A stretch of DNA of 64,000 bases from Acidobacteriota bacterium (GCA_018268915.1 JAFDVQ010000006.1:930001-994000), one strand, 5' to 3'. Counted from the first letter of the stretch, positions 45,798 through 55,532 are shown. A program made the numbers and translations. Notes: generated from the letters alone by a model not told the origin.

Positions 45798-47057
45798 ATG
45801 CTGGCAACAAAATTGGTTGATAACGCCTACGACGTTGCGCTGGAGAATTTCGATGCCGCAGCGGACGCCCTGGGCCTGGATAACGATACGCGGGAGATGA
45901 TCAAGTATCCCGAGCGCGTGCTGACGGTATCGGTGCCGGTGCGCATGGATGATGGGAGCATTAAGCGATTCCAGGGATATCGCGTGCAGCATTCAACGGC
46001 GCGCGGACCTGCGAAAGGCGGAATTCGATTCCATCCGCAGGTGACGCTGGATGAGGTGAAGGCGCTTGCCACGTGGATGACGTGGAAGTGCGCGGTGGTG
46101 AACATTCCATTTGGCGGCGGCAAGGGTGGCGTGACCTGCGATCCGAAACACATGTCGCAGCACGAACTCGAGCATCTGACGCGGCGGTATACGAGCGCGA
46201 TTCTGCCGCTGATCGGGCCGCAGCAGGATATTCCGGCACCCGATGTGTACACGAATCCGCAGACCATGGCCTGGATCATGGACACCTACAGCATGACCAA
46301 GGGCTATACGATTCCCGGGGTGGTAACGGGCAAGCCGATCAGCCTGGGCGGTTCGCTGGGACGCAATGAGGCTACCGGGCGTGGCGTGTTCTATACGATT
46401 CAGTGCGCGTGCGAGCATCTGGGCATTCCGCTGAAGGGAGCGACGGTAGCGGTGCAGGGATTCGGAAACGCCGGATCCGTTGCGGCGCAGTTGCTGCACG
46501 AGGCCGGCGCGAAGGTGATTGCGGTGAGCGATTCTGCAGGCGCGATCTATAACAAGGACGGGCTCGATGTTCCGGAACTGATCCACATGAAGACGATCGC
46601 GGGACACGTGCATGGATTCCCGGGAAGCGAAGCGATCGATTCCGCTGCTCTGCTTGCGCTGAAGTGTGACATTCTTGTGCCGGCGGCGCTGGAGAACGCA
46701 GTGACGGCCGAGAATGCGAACTCAGTGAACGCGCGAATTATCGCCGAGGCGGCGAACGGGCCTCTGACTCCGGCGGCTGATCGCATCCTTGAGAGCAAGG
46801 GTGCGTTCATTATTCCGGACATTCTTTGCAATGCAGGCGGCGTGACCGTGTCCTATTTCGAGTGGGTTCAGGACGAGCAGCATCTTTTCTGGGAGGCTCA
46901 GGATGTGTACAACCGCCTGGAGAAGGTGATGAAGACGTCATTCCGCGATGTGCTGAAGATTCACCTGGATCGCGTTGTGCCGATGCGGATCGCCGCGAAC
47001 ATGCTGGGAATCGGACGTGTGGCAGAGGCGATTCATATTCGGGGAATCTATCCATAG
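45798..47057 (+). CDS. gdhA: glutamate dehydrogenase
   Basis: 419 residues from the ATG at 45798; AAGGAGG lies 6 bases before it. It turns glutamate to 2-oxoglutarate and ammonia with NAD(P)+. Blocks: VQHSTARGPAKGGIRFHPQV, NIPFGGGKGGV with the catalytic Lys, DIPAPDVYTN, GRNEATGRGVFY, then VAVQGFGNAGSVAA for the coenzyme fold, and ILCNAGGVTVSYFEWVQD. It is the shorter hexameric kind. In the cassette it recycles glutamate made by IlvE. The spacing to IlvE is 80 bases and a strong terminator follows, so it may end the unit. Confidence 0.94.
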   Translation: MLATKLVDNAYDVALENFDAAADALGLDNDTREMIKYPERVLTVSVPVRMDDGSIKRFQGYRVQHSTARGPAKGGIRFHPQVTLDEVKALATWMTWKCAVVNIPFGGGKGGVTCDPKHMSQHELEHLTRRYTSAILPLIGPQQDIPAPDVYTNPQTMAWIMDTYSMTKGYTIPGVVTGKPISLGGSLGRNEATGRGVFYTIQCACEHLGIPLKGATVAVQGFGNAGSVAAQLLHEAGAKVIAVSDSAGAIYNKDGLDVPELIHMKTIAGHVHGFPGSEAIDSAALLALKCDILVPAALENAVTAENANSVNARIIAEAANGPLTPAADRILESKGAFIIPDILCNAGGVTVSYFEWVQDEQHLFWEAQDVYNRLEKVMKTSFRDVLKIHLDRVVPMRIAANMLGIGRVAEAIHIRGIYP

Positions 47058-47210
47058 AGCAGGGAACAAGGGACCGAGGGAACAAGCGAGTTGATCCGTA
47101 GTTGACGGACTTGTACGAGAACACTTGGGCGGCACGATGATGTGCCGCCCATTTTCTTTCAAAGCAGGGAACGAGGGCACAACAAAACGAGGGACAAGCG
47201 GTCGCGCGAG
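47058..47210. repeat. degenerate purine-rich repeat around the gdhA terminator
   Basis: Units like GAGCAGGGAACAAGGGACCGAGGGAACAAG (47058-47088) and AGCAGGGAACGAGGGCACAAC (47164-47208) flank the terminator. They match tracts at 9474-9540 and 20388-20460. Confidence 0.6.
47127..47158 (+). terminator. terminator of the branched-chain cassette
   Basis: GGGCGGCAC / GTGCCGCCC 9-bp perfect stem, GATGAT loop, then ATTTTCTTTC. Lies 70 bases past the gdhA stop. Confidence 0.9.
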
Positions 47211-47217
47211 GACCCGC

Positions 47218-48258
<1,041 letters not shown>

Positions 48259-48347
48259 CGTCTATTGGATGTGGAAGGCGAGAGCTCGATTCATGGAAGG
48301 CACGCGAAGGGCTCGGGCCGGAGTCAGGCGAAATGAAGTCTGCGTAG

Positions 48348-48623
48348 CTAGCGACGAGATTTGCGTTTGGCGTCGTTACGGGGCCAGTACTGGAACTCGT
48401 CGGAGTAAAGCTCGCCGTTCAGGTCGGATACGCGCTGGGCGAGGCGGGCCTGGGCGTCGGCGATGGCCTGGTTGTAGATGACGGGCCCGATTTCTTCCAG
48501 GAAGAAGTTAAGCAGGAGACCAGCAGGAAGGTCACCAATCGGGTCAAGGTACTCTTCGAAGTAGCGCTTGAGGGATGAGATAGCGGTGGCGCGTTGATGC
48601 TTGTCGAATTCCAGGGGGACCAT
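48348..48623 (-). CDS. DUF2164 family protein
   Basis: 91 residues. The start LEFDKHQRATAISSLKRYFEEYLD, then DLPAGLLLNFFLEEIGPVIYNQAIADAQARL, is the DUF2164 pattern (PF09932), a small protein of unknown role in many Gram-negative bacteria. The C-terminus is basic (RNDAKRKSRR). It is followed on the same strand, after 89 bases, by the LLM gene. Confidence 0.8.
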   Translation of the reverse strand: MVPLEFDKHQRATAISSLKRYFEEYLDPIGDLPAGLLLNFFLEEIGPVIYNQAIADAQARLAQRVSDLNGELYSDEFQYWPRNDAKRKSRR

Positions 48624-48876
48624 CGATCAGCTCCGAATTAGGATGAGTTGATGTTAGCGAATTCAGGCCTGTGCAGCCGGGCACAAGGATTTTCACGTCA
48701 AGTGAAGTAGGGTGAGAAAGTTAGTTGCAAGCATCGCGGAAGGGCCGGATATAGCTGAATTCAGGCTGGGAGGATCGATGCAGGGTTGGATGATTTGGTT
48801 ATACAGACAGGCAGCGTAGGCGCAGTTTCGATTCGATCGTGGAGATGTCAAGAGCGCTGCGTGAGGCAAGATCACA

Positions 48877-49212
48877 ATGTACAGCGTTTCGCAAATTCGT
48901 GCATCGGGAGCTAACCCGATCCTGTATCAGCATTTTCTTAATCCTGTGATTACATACCGAGATGCAGAGAGGGGAAATCTTGGATTGAAGGTTTTGTTAA
49001 CGCAGACAGGCGGCAAGATCATGGGACCGGGTAACGATCTGATCAGCCAAATGAACTGGTGCGTGGAGGATGCAAGCAGGTTTTACCATATCTCTTTTGA
49101 TCCGCCGACCGCGAAACATGCGGATGAGTTTCACGAGTTGAAGGGCGTGGTCGACAGGCCAGGGGTTGTGGTGAGAACGAATATGGGTTACTACAACGAG
49201 CCGGTGAATTGA
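48877..49212 (+). pseudogene. C-terminal remnant of VWFA-related acidobacterial protein
   Basis: 111 codons without a convincing ribosome-binding site. From about residue 35 the frame reads LKVLLTQTGGKIMGPGNDLISQMNWCVEDASRFYHISFDPP, then HELKGVVDRPGVVVRTNMGYY. This is the end pattern of the VWFA-related proteins of Acidobacteria (TIGR03436 family), where the last 80 residues read ...GG-x(n)-D-x-x-YY-x-L-x-Y-x-P...V-x-R-PG-x-x-V-R-x-R-x-GY. The whole VWA domain is absent upstream, so this is a decayed gene. Confidence 0.7.
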
Positions 49213-49275
49213 GCAACCGCAACGTTGCGGTTTCCCTGAAGGCCCTTGTATCAGCAGTACCCGAGTGCGAAATGC

Positions 49276-49740
49276 CTAATGTGAATCGGGTTGGAGCCTG
49301 GATGCGCAACGAGGTCGATGAAAAAGGCGTTTGCGGAGAAGCCAGAGTCCTACGGCAACGGTGAGCCAGACGACAGTTGCGAGCGGGAAGACGATCCAAG
49401 GGCTGATTCGGGGAAGCCAAATCCAGAGGACGAGGGCAAAGCCAGCGAGGGCTACGCAGCCGATTGTGACTCCGTAGGCGTCGACAGCGGCGACAGTACG
49501 CCCCCGGTTGGTCCCGTCGAAACCGGCGCGCATTTTGTGCTGTTTTTCGTGCGCTTCGACCAGGCTGGCGCTGGCTGGGAAGATGGCTGGGAAGGCGAGA
49601 AAGAATCCACCTACGACGGGGCCATACCGCTGTGCGATGAGGCCGGCAGCAACGCAGACAGCACCCCCGAATACGAAGCGGATGATCCACTCGTTTGGTT
49701 TAATCCCTTTGATGGCGGAAAGACGTGCCCCGATGAGCAT
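49276..49740 (-). CDS. DUF3147-like membrane protein 1
   Basis: 154 residues, four spans. FVFGGAVCVAAGLIAQRYGPVVGGFFLAFPAIFPASASLVE resembles DUF3147 proteins (small membrane proteins related to permease pairs). A polar loop (about 68-95) is longer than in its partner. It begins 4 bases after the stop of the next gene upstream, so the pair is co-translated and may form a heterodimer. Confidence 0.72.
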   Translation of the reverse strand: MLIGARLSAIKGIKPNEWIIRFVFGGAVCVAAGLIAQRYGPVVGGFFLAFPAIFPASASLVEAHEKQHKMRAGFDGTNRGRTVAAVDAYGVTIGCVALAGFALVLWIWLPRISPWIVFPLATVVWLTVAVGLWLLRKRLFHRPRCASRLQPDSH

Positions 49741-49744
49741 CGCG

Positions 49745-50095
49745 CTACCTGATCACCAGCCAAAGGGCGAAAGAGACTCCGAACCAAATAGGCAAGAGCG
49801 ATAGAGTGGCGGTGAGGGCAGGCGGTTTGTAGCGCCACAGGAACCATGTAGTCGCGGCAGCATAGCAGAGAAAGGCGATGGCTCCGAGGATCATGGAGCG
49901 CGCTTCGGTGGCTGCATAGTTGGGGCCGCGGGATGCGATGGTGAGTCCGAGAGTGGCGAGCGCAATCGATGGCGCAGCACCGAAGAGTCCGGCGAAGGTC
50001 TTGGGGCGGAACATCTCTGCGAGGACGGCGAAGAAGCTGACGATCGTTCCTCCGATGACGAATCGAGCTAAGCTCTCAGTGATCTCGTGCGACAT
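49745..50095 (-). CDS. DUF3147-like membrane protein 2
   Basis: 116 residues with four spans (about 8-28, 33-55, 68-90, 94-115). FVIGGTIVSFFAVLAEMFRPKTFAGLFGAAPSIALATLGLTI is similar in pattern to the partner gene; FAGLFGAAP/GFFLAFP-type Gly-rich turns occur in both. Small-multidrug-resistance-like paired proteins are a comparison, not an identification. The gene sits 8 bases downstream of the inorganic pyrophosphatase stop on the same strand. Confidence 0.72.
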   Translation of the reverse strand: MSHEITESLARFVIGGTIVSFFAVLAEMFRPKTFAGLFGAAPSIALATLGLTIASRGPNYAATEARSMILGAIAFLCYAAATTWFLWRYKPPALTATLSLLPIWFGVSFALWLVIR

Positions 50096-50103
50096 GATCT
50101 CCC

Positions 50104-50652
50104 TCAGGCGGCTCGCTGTGCGTCCTTGATGGCGCGCATGGCTGCCTCGGTGCCTTTGCAGCCGAGGAGTTTGTACTGTTTGCCTTCGAGTCGGTGGTAG
50201 TTGACGAAGAACTCCTCGAGTTCGTGAATGAATTGTTTCGGAAGGTCGCTCAGTTTTTTGATATAGGCGTATTCATGGTTCATCTCAGCGACCGCGAGTA
50301 AGCGGTCATTGCGATTCTTCTTCTTGCCCTCGACTTGTTCGCCTTCGATGATTCCGATGAGGCGTGCGCGGACTGCAATGCCGGGAAAGGCGGGTTCGTC
50401 CATCAGGAGAAGAACATCGATGGGGTCATCATCGGGCGCTTTTGTGCGAGGCAGGAAACCGAAGTCGTACGGGAAGGACATTCCCGCGGGAAGGACCTTC
50501 TTGACGGCAAAGATGTTCTGCTCCTCATCGTAGGCGAATTTGTTGCGGCTGCCCTTAGGTGTTTCGATGATGACCTGAATAAGGCCTGCACCTTTATCGA
50601 TCGGTTTGAGTAGAACGGGATTACTCAGGCTTTTAGCAATCTTCTTCGGCAT
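50104..50652 (-). CDS. ppa: inorganic pyrophosphatase (class I type)
   Basis: 182 residues. Cleaves pyrophosphate to phosphate in the cytoplasm and pulls biosynthetic reactions forward. Motifs: IETPKGSRNKFAYDEE, LPAGMSFPYDFGFLPRTKAPDDDPIDVLLLMDEP with the metal-binding D-D-D-P-x-D, then EFFVNYHRLEGKQYKLLG, as in soluble family I enzymes. The genes downstream (DUF3147 pair) begin 8 bases after its stop. Confidence 0.93.
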   Translation of the reverse strand: MPKKIAKSLSNPVLLKPIDKGAGLIQVIIETPKGSRNKFAYDEEQNIFAVKKVLPAGMSFPYDFGFLPRTKAPDDDPIDVLLLMDEPAFPGIAVRARLIGIIEGEQVEGKKKNRNDRLLAVAEMNHEYAYIKKLSDLPKQFIHELEEFFVNYHRLEGKQYKLLGCKGTEAAMRAIKDAQRAA

Positions 50653-50757
50653 GGTGACTTCACAAACGTCCTTTTCACAATTGGTAGAAGAGGTGACTTG
50701 CCATTCGGTTGCCCAAGTTCAAATTCGTTGTACTAGGGAGAGCCGACACGCAGCATC

Positions 50758-50787
50758 TTGACACTGCGAATGTGAGATTTCTAGAAT
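50758..50787 (+). promoter_or_regulatory. promoter of hrcA
   Basis: TTGACA (50758-50763), 18-base spacer, TAGAAT (50782-50787), about 100 bases before the hrcA start. I looked for the CIRCE palindrome (TTAGCACTC-N9-GAGTGCTAA) here and found none. Confidence 0.65.
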
Positions 50788-50887
50788 CAGCTAGGCGAAT
50801 CCTACTCGTTTCAACTTGTAAGCATCTCATTACGAGAGGTTTGTGCCGGCCTAGGGCAGGAGGGCCGGTGCCAGGGGTAGCTGAGCG

Positions 50888-51991
50888 ATGCCTGAGATAC
50901 GTGTCAGTCCGCGAGAGCGGCTGGTTCTTACGGCGATCATTGAGCTCTATATCGCTACCGGCGAACCTGTGGCTTCACAGGCCGTTGCCGACCACTTCGC
51001 GCACAAAGAAGGTTTGAGTTCGGCGACGATCCGGAATGTGATGGCGTCGCTGGGAGATGCGGGTCTTCTGGAGCAGGCTCATACCTCGGCAGGGCGCGTG
51101 CCAACGGCGGCCGCCTTTCGCTACTACGTCGAACAAATCACGCGGCCGGATGCGCCGCTTGGGCGAATCGGTGTTTCGACCGCGATCCCGGCGGGCGGGA
51201 CTTCGCTGAGCGAGCAACGACGCGGACAAATTGAAGAGATTTTCTCAGGGGTGACCAGTTCGAATGAGTACCTCGAACGGACTTCGCACGTGCTGGCGCT
51301 GATCTCGAGCGGGCTGGGTGTTGCGTTGGCTGGCGGCAGCGCCAATCAGGTGCTGGAACATATTCATTTCTCGAGGCTGTCGGCGGGTCGTGTGCTGGCG
51401 GTCGTTGTGACACGGGCAGGAACTGTGCTGGATCGAGTGCTTGCGCTGGACCGCGAGATGACGCATCTGGAACTGGAGACAGCCGGAAGGTATCTGAACG
51501 AGACGTTTCATGGGTGGCAAATCGAACGGATCCGCACGGAGATCGCGCGGCGGATGGAGGCGGAGCGGGCAGCCTACAATCAGCTGCTTACATCCGTTGA
51601 GGAGCTTTGCCGCAAGGGTGCGCTGACGGTGGGAGAGGGTGCGCAGGTGCTCTACATGGAGGGCATGGCGAACCTGATTGCGGCCGAGGCGGACCGGGAG
51701 AGGCTGAAGCAGATGCTGCTGGCGCTGGAGGCGAAGCAGCGGCTGGTGGATTTACTTACAGCATATGTAAATGGGAGCCAGCAGGAGGTTCGGGTGGTGG
51801 TGGGGCTGGACGAAGCTTCCCCGGCAATGCAGGATCTGGTGCTGATTGGATCGCCGACCCGGCTGGGAGGGACCAGCCTTGGAACCGTGGCAGTGATTGC
51901 GCCGACGCGCATCCAATATCAGGAGATGATCCAGGCAGTTCGGTACGTGGCGCGGCTTTCAGAGCGGATACTGGAGATACCGGAACAGTAG
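50888..51991 (+). CDS. hrcA: heat-inducible transcription repressor HrcA
   Basis: 367 residues, usual length. N-terminal winged helix (LVLTAIIELYIATGEPVASQAVADHF, then SSATIRNVMASLGDAGLLEQAHTSAGRVPT), the GAF-like dimer domain in the middle, and VVVGLDEASPAMQDLVLIGSPTRLGGTSLGTVAVIAPTRIQYQEMIQ at the end, as in HrcA. It represses chaperone genes through CIRCE; its own promoter region has no CIRCE copy. It is followed by grpE and dnaJ. Confidence 0.95.
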   Translation: MPEIRVSPRERLVLTAIIELYIATGEPVASQAVADHFAHKEGLSSATIRNVMASLGDAGLLEQAHTSAGRVPTAAAFRYYVEQITRPDAPLGRIGVSTAIPAGGTSLSEQRRGQIEEIFSGVTSSNEYLERTSHVLALISSGLGVALAGGSANQVLEHIHFSRLSAGRVLAVVVTRAGTVLDRVLALDREMTHLELETAGRYLNETFHGWQIERIRTEIARRMEAERAAYNQLLTSVEELCRKGALTVGEGAQVLYMEGMANLIAAEADRERLKQMLLALEAKQRLVDLLTAYVNGSQQEVRVVVGLDEASPAMQDLVLIGSPTRLGGTSLGTVAVIAPTRIQYQEMIQAVRYVARLSERILEIPEQ

Positions 51992-52013
51992 TGACTGATT
52001 GAAAACAAAGGGC

Positions 52014-52085
52014 TTTCCCCCGAGCTATAGCGCTCATACTTCTTTTGCGCTTTTCCGGCACGACTAAAGTCGTGCTCCTTCAAAA
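52014..52085. repeat. dispersed repeat between hrcA and grpE
   Basis: Sequence with GAGCTATAGCGCTC, then the palindrome CACGACTAAAGTCGTG followed by CTCCTTC. Short stems of this type are spread through acidobacterial genomes. It may attenuate transcription from hrcA into grpE. Confidence 0.5.
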
Positions 52086-52202
52086 CAACGGATGGTCGGA
52101 GTTTTCCCGTAGGCTCATAAGCTAAGGTTGCACGGAACCGCGGAGTCGAAAAGGAATTTAGAATTGAATAAGAAGCGAAATATTTGGGGAATACGTAGAG
52201 AT

Positions 52203-52811
52203 ATGCCAGAGAAGGAAGCAGAGTTGTCGACATTAGAAGCTACCGAGAGCGCGTCGCCGGATAGAGCGGTTGTTGAGGCGGGGGAGAGTCCTGCTGCCGA
52301 GGTGAGTAACGAAGAAGCGCCGGTTAGCCGGGGCGAGATCGATCAGCTTCAGGCAGAATATGAGCAAGTGAAGAAGGAGCGCGACGGGCTCATTGACCGA
52401 GTGGCGCGGCTGCAGGCTGAGTTTGAGAATGCGCGGAAGCGGGCGGAGAAGGAGAAGACTGACTTCCGTGATTACGCAACCGGGTCCGTAGTGGAACAGT
52501 TCTTGCCGGTGCTGGACAATTTCGAACTTGCGCTGAAGGCGGCAGGAACGACCGAGCAGTTGAAAGCTGGCGTGGAGCTGATTGTGAAGCAGATGGAAGA
52601 GATTCTGCGTGGGTTTCAGGTGCAGCCGATAGCGACGGTTGGGCAGGAATTCGATCCCAGGCATCATGAGGCGATGGGGTCAGTGGAGAGAGACGATCTT
52701 CCCGATCAGCATGTAGCGGAAGAGATTCGGAAGGGTTACAAGCTACGCGAAAAGCTACTTCGTCCGGCTCTGGTGCGCGTCGTATCGAATACGAAACAGA
52801 AGAGTGAGTGA
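52203..52811 (+). CDS. grpE: nucleotide exchange factor GrpE
   Basis: 202 residues from the ATG at 52203; codons before it (from 52128) run over intergenic sequence. The N-terminal 55 residues are acidic and disordered. A long coiled-coil helix follows (DQLQAEYEQVKKERDGLIDRVARLQAEFENARKRAEKE), then FLPVLDNFELALKA, VELIVKQMEEILRGFQV, and the beta-rich head FDPRHHEAMGSVERDD. It releases ADP from DnaK. DnaK is not in this window. Confidence 0.93.
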   Translation: MPEKEAELSTLEATESASPDRAVVEAGESPAAEVSNEEAPVSRGEIDQLQAEYEQVKKERDGLIDRVARLQAEFENARKRAEKEKTDFRDYATGSVVEQFLPVLDNFELALKAAGTTEQLKAGVELIVKQMEEILRGFQVQPIATVGQEFDPRHHEAMGSVERDDLPDQHVAEEIRKGYKLREKLLRPALVRVVSNTKQKSE

Positions 52812-52906
52812 ATCTTTAAGGGCCAGATTGGTCCCTGTGGCGCCGGGGATTGAGTCCGTTTGTGTCCCTTGCCCATCTGTAGATTTGAGAGAAGGTAAAA
52901 ACAGGT

Positions 52907-54037
52907 TTGAGTTCAAGAGTGAGTAAAGCTGACTACTACGAGGTTCTTGGTGTTTCGCGAGATGCGAGTGAGCAGGAGCTCAAGAGCGCATACCGCAAGC
53001 TCGCGCTTAAGTACCATCCCGACCGGAACCCAGGGGATCACGCGGCGGAAGAGAAATTCAAGGAAGCCAGCGAGGCCTACCAGGTCCTGTGCGATGCGGA
53101 CAAGCGCGCGGCTTACGACCGGTTCGGCCATGCGGGCGTTAGCGGCGGGGGACCGGGCGGCTTTGGCGGCGGCTTCTCAGGAGCGGTCGACCTGGGGGAC
53201 ATCTTCGGTGATTTATTCGGCGAAATGTTCAACATGGGAGGCCAGCAGAGAGCGGCGCGTCAGATGCGCGGCGACGACCTTCGCTACGACCTGACGATCG
53301 ATTTCCATGAGGCGGTCTTCGGGACGGAGAAGGAAATCCGCATTCGCAGGCTTGAGGCCTGCGAGACGTGCAAGGGAGCGGGCAGCAAGTCGGGACGCGG
53401 GCCTGTAACGTGTCCGCAGTGCCAGGGGCGCGGTCAGGTGCGTTATCAGCAGGGCTTCTTCTCGGTGGCGCGGACGTGTAACGCGTGTGCAGGGCGTGGA
53501 TCGATCATCAATGATCCCTGCGACACATGCCGTGGCGAGACGCGAGTCACGAAGGAGATCAAACTGACCGTGAAGGTTCCGGCAGGGGTGGAAGAGGGTA
53601 CCCGGATCCGCTACGGAGGCGAGGGCGACGGGGGCCGCACGAACGGGCCGAGCGGCGATCTCTACATTGTGCTGTCAATCCGTGCGCACGATTTCTTCCA
53701 TCGCGAAGGACAGAACCTGCACTGTGTGATTCCGATCAGCTTTCCGCAGGCAGCACTCGGGGCGGAAATCGAGATCGAGGGAGTTGACGGGCAGGTAATG
53801 CTGAAGATTCCAGAGGGCATTCAGAGCGGGAAAGAAATTCGCGTTCGAGGGAAGGGCGTGCCGTATCTGAACGAGAAGGGGCGCGGGGATCTGATCGTCA
53901 AGGTTGTGGTGCAGATCCCGAAAAAGCTGAGTAAGGCGCAGCGCGATCTGATTACCGAGTTGGGAAAATCGATGTCGGTGGAGAATAAACCCACGTCGCC
54001 AGGCCTGCTGGAGAAGATGAAGGATCTGTTCAGCTAG
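52907..54037 (+). CDS. dnaJ: chaperone DnaJ
   Basis: 376 residues. J domain (about 8-75): [36 protein letters not shown] with the HPD motif. A Gly/Phe-rich linker ([13 protein letters not shown]) follows, then the zinc fingers [24 protein letters not shown] and CDTCRGET, the last with the final Gly of CxxCxGxG changed to Thr. The C-terminal substrate domain follows. It delivers unfolded proteins to DnaK. The first codon is TTG at 52907 or GTG at 52919; neither has a clear ribosome-binding site. Terminator at 54063. Confidence 0.94.
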   Translation: MSSRVSKADYYEVLGVSRDASEQELKSAYRKLALKYHPDRNPGDHAAEEKFKEASEAYQVLCDADKRAAYDRFGHAGVSGGGPGGFGGGFSGAVDLGDIFGDLFGEMFNMGGQQRAARQMRGDDLRYDLTIDFHEAVFGTEKEIRIRRLEACETCKGAGSKSGRGPVTCPQCQGRGQVRYQQGFFSVARTCNACAGRGSIINDPCDTCRGETRVTKEIKLTVKVPAGVEEGTRIRYGGEGDGGRTNGPSGDLYIVLSIRAHDFFHREGQNLHCVIPISFPQAALGAEIEIEGVDGQVMLKIPEGIQSGKEIRVRGKGVPYLNEKGRGDLIVKVVVQIPKKLSKAQRDLITELGKSMSVENKPTSPGLLEKMKDLFS

Positions 54038-54062
54038 TCCGACGGGATCGGGAGAATGGAAG

Positions 54063-54093
54063 AGCCGCTCAGAGATGGGCGGCTTTTGTTTTT
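54063..54093 (+). terminator. terminator after dnaJ
   Basis: AGCCGC / GCGGCT stem with a 10-base loop, then TTTTGTTTTT. Lies between dnaJ (+) and the convergent HAD-UbiA gene. Confidence 0.85.
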
Positions 54094-54095
54094 AT

Positions 54096-55532
54096 TCAGA
54101 TTGCCAGCAGAACGATTACAAGGACGCAAACACCCATGAGGAGGCTGGGGATATCAGTAAGTGCGAAAGCTACTGGGTCTTCATTCAGCTCTCCTCGCGA
54201 TGCGAGGAGCCAGACGCGGCATGTCCAGAGAATCATGAAAGGGACGAAGAGCCATAGGTATCGAGGGTGGCCGTAGAGCTTCACCACGTCCTGACTGCTG
54301 ATGTAGTTAGAAAATACGACGACGGCGGCGAAGGCGCTGGCGGTTCCGAAGGCGCGCATCTGATCGACGTCTGTCATCAAGTAACCGCGCCCGTTTTTTA
54401 GCTGCTTGCCGGCAAGACGGATCTGCTCGAGCTCTGCGAAGCGCTTGACGATGGCAAGGGAAAAGAAGAGAAAGATCGCGAACCCCGCAAGCCAGTGGGA
54501 GATCGGCGTGTTGGTCGCCGCCCCTCCGGCAAGTATCCGAACGGTGTAGAGGCCCGAGAGAACGAGTACATCGAGGATCGCGATGCGCTTTATGTAGAGA
54601 GAGTACGCGAAGGTACTCGCGATGTAGAGCAGGAGCCAGAGGAAGAAATCGGAGGGCAGTGCGACGGCCACTGCAAGGCCGAAAATAAGAAGCGTAGCCG
54701 ATGCTATAAGTCCGATTGCGGGCGAGAGATCACCGGAGGCAAAGGGACGGGTACGTTTTCCGACGTTGCGGCGGTCGGCCTCAATATCAAGGAGATCGTT
54801 GACCAGATAAGTGGAAGAAGCAATGGCGCAGAAGCAAAAAAATGCGAGGGAGGCCTGGACGTATACAGAAAGGGCGCGGTGATGTGCGAGAAGAGGCGGT
54901 AGAAGGATGAGAAGGTTCTTCGCCCACTGATGCGGACGGAATGCTTTGACGAGCGAGCGGAAAACATTGGCTCGCTCCTCGAAGATGTGCGAAGGAGCGA
55001 TGCCACGCTTACGGAGACTGCGCTTCAGGACAGTGCTGGGGTTGGCCAGCATTTTCTCGGAGGCGTCGGAGAGCAGCGCCAGGTCGACGGTGCTGTTACC
55101 GATGTAAGCGTAGCCGCCTTGCCCGAAATGATTATGAAGGCTGGCAAGTTTCTTCTGGCCGGTGAGGTTGGTGGTACCGTCGCTGCCTAGGACGCCACTG
55201 AAAATTCCGAGATGGCTGGCAATACGCTCGACGACCCGGATGTCCGCTCCGGTAGCCAGGTAAATTTTGCGGCCGCGAGCGTGTTCCTCCTGTAGGAAGT
55301 GGAGCACCTGGCGGTTGTAGGGCAGCTGAGTGACATCCAGTTCAACGTGAGAGGCGATGAAGGCCTTGAATGCCGCTTTGCCGCGCATCAGTGCGCCCGG
55401 CAACTGAAGGAGAAGGTGCGGATGCGTGCGGGTGAGCACGAGGATTGCGTCAACCAGGGTGTCGGACTTTACGAGGGTGCCGTCCAGATCCACGCAGAGG
55501 GGCTTGCTGTTTGTTTCAGCTGAATCTGTCAT
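54096..55532 (-). CDS. HAD-UbiA fusion, DPPR-synthase-like prenyl transferase
   Basis: 478 residues from the ATG at 55532; an in-frame GTG at 55571 is possible. The N-terminal HAD domain (about 8-190) starts CVDLDGTLVKSD (Asp15, Asp17 the catalytic pair) and has LATGAD and GYAYIGNSTVDLALLSDA. The rest (about 200-478) is a UbiA prenyltransferase with many spans: RPHQWAKNLLILLPPLLAH, NDLLDIEADRRN (first Asp-rich motif), then FAYSLYIKRIAILDVLVLSGLYTVR. RPHQW-x-KNLL is shared with decaprenyl-phosphate phosphoribosyltransferases (Rv3806c type). It may transfer phosphoribose to a polyprenyl phosphate, with the HAD part removing the 5-phosphate; that combination is inference. Confidence 0.82.
   Translation of the reverse strand: MTDSAETNSKPLCVDLDGTLVKSDTLVDAILVLTRTHPHLLLQLPGALMRGKAAFKAFIASHVELDVTQLPYNRQVLHFLQEEHARGRKIYLATGADIRVVERIASHLGIFSGVLGSDGTTNLTGQKKLASLHNHFGQGGYAYIGNSTVDLALLSDASEKMLANPSTVLKRSLRKRGIAPSHIFEERANVFRSLVKAFRPHQWAKNLLILLPPLLAHHRALSVYVQASLAFFCFCAIASSTYLVNDLLDIEADRRNVGKRTRPFASGDLSPAIGLIASATLLIFGLAVAVALPSDFFLWLLLYIASTFAYSLYIKRIAILDVLVLSGLYTVRILAGGAATNTPISHWLAGFAIFLFFSLAIVKRFAELEQIRLAGKQLKNGRGYLMTDVDQMRAFGTASAFAAVVVFSNYISSQDVVKLYGHPRYLWLFVPFMILWTCRVWLLASRGELNEDPVAFALTDIPSLLMGVCVLVIVLLAI

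Noticed and set aside
50653..50887. CIRCE element before hrcA
   Set aside because: No TTAGCACTC-N9-GAGTGCTAA or close relative was found by eye.
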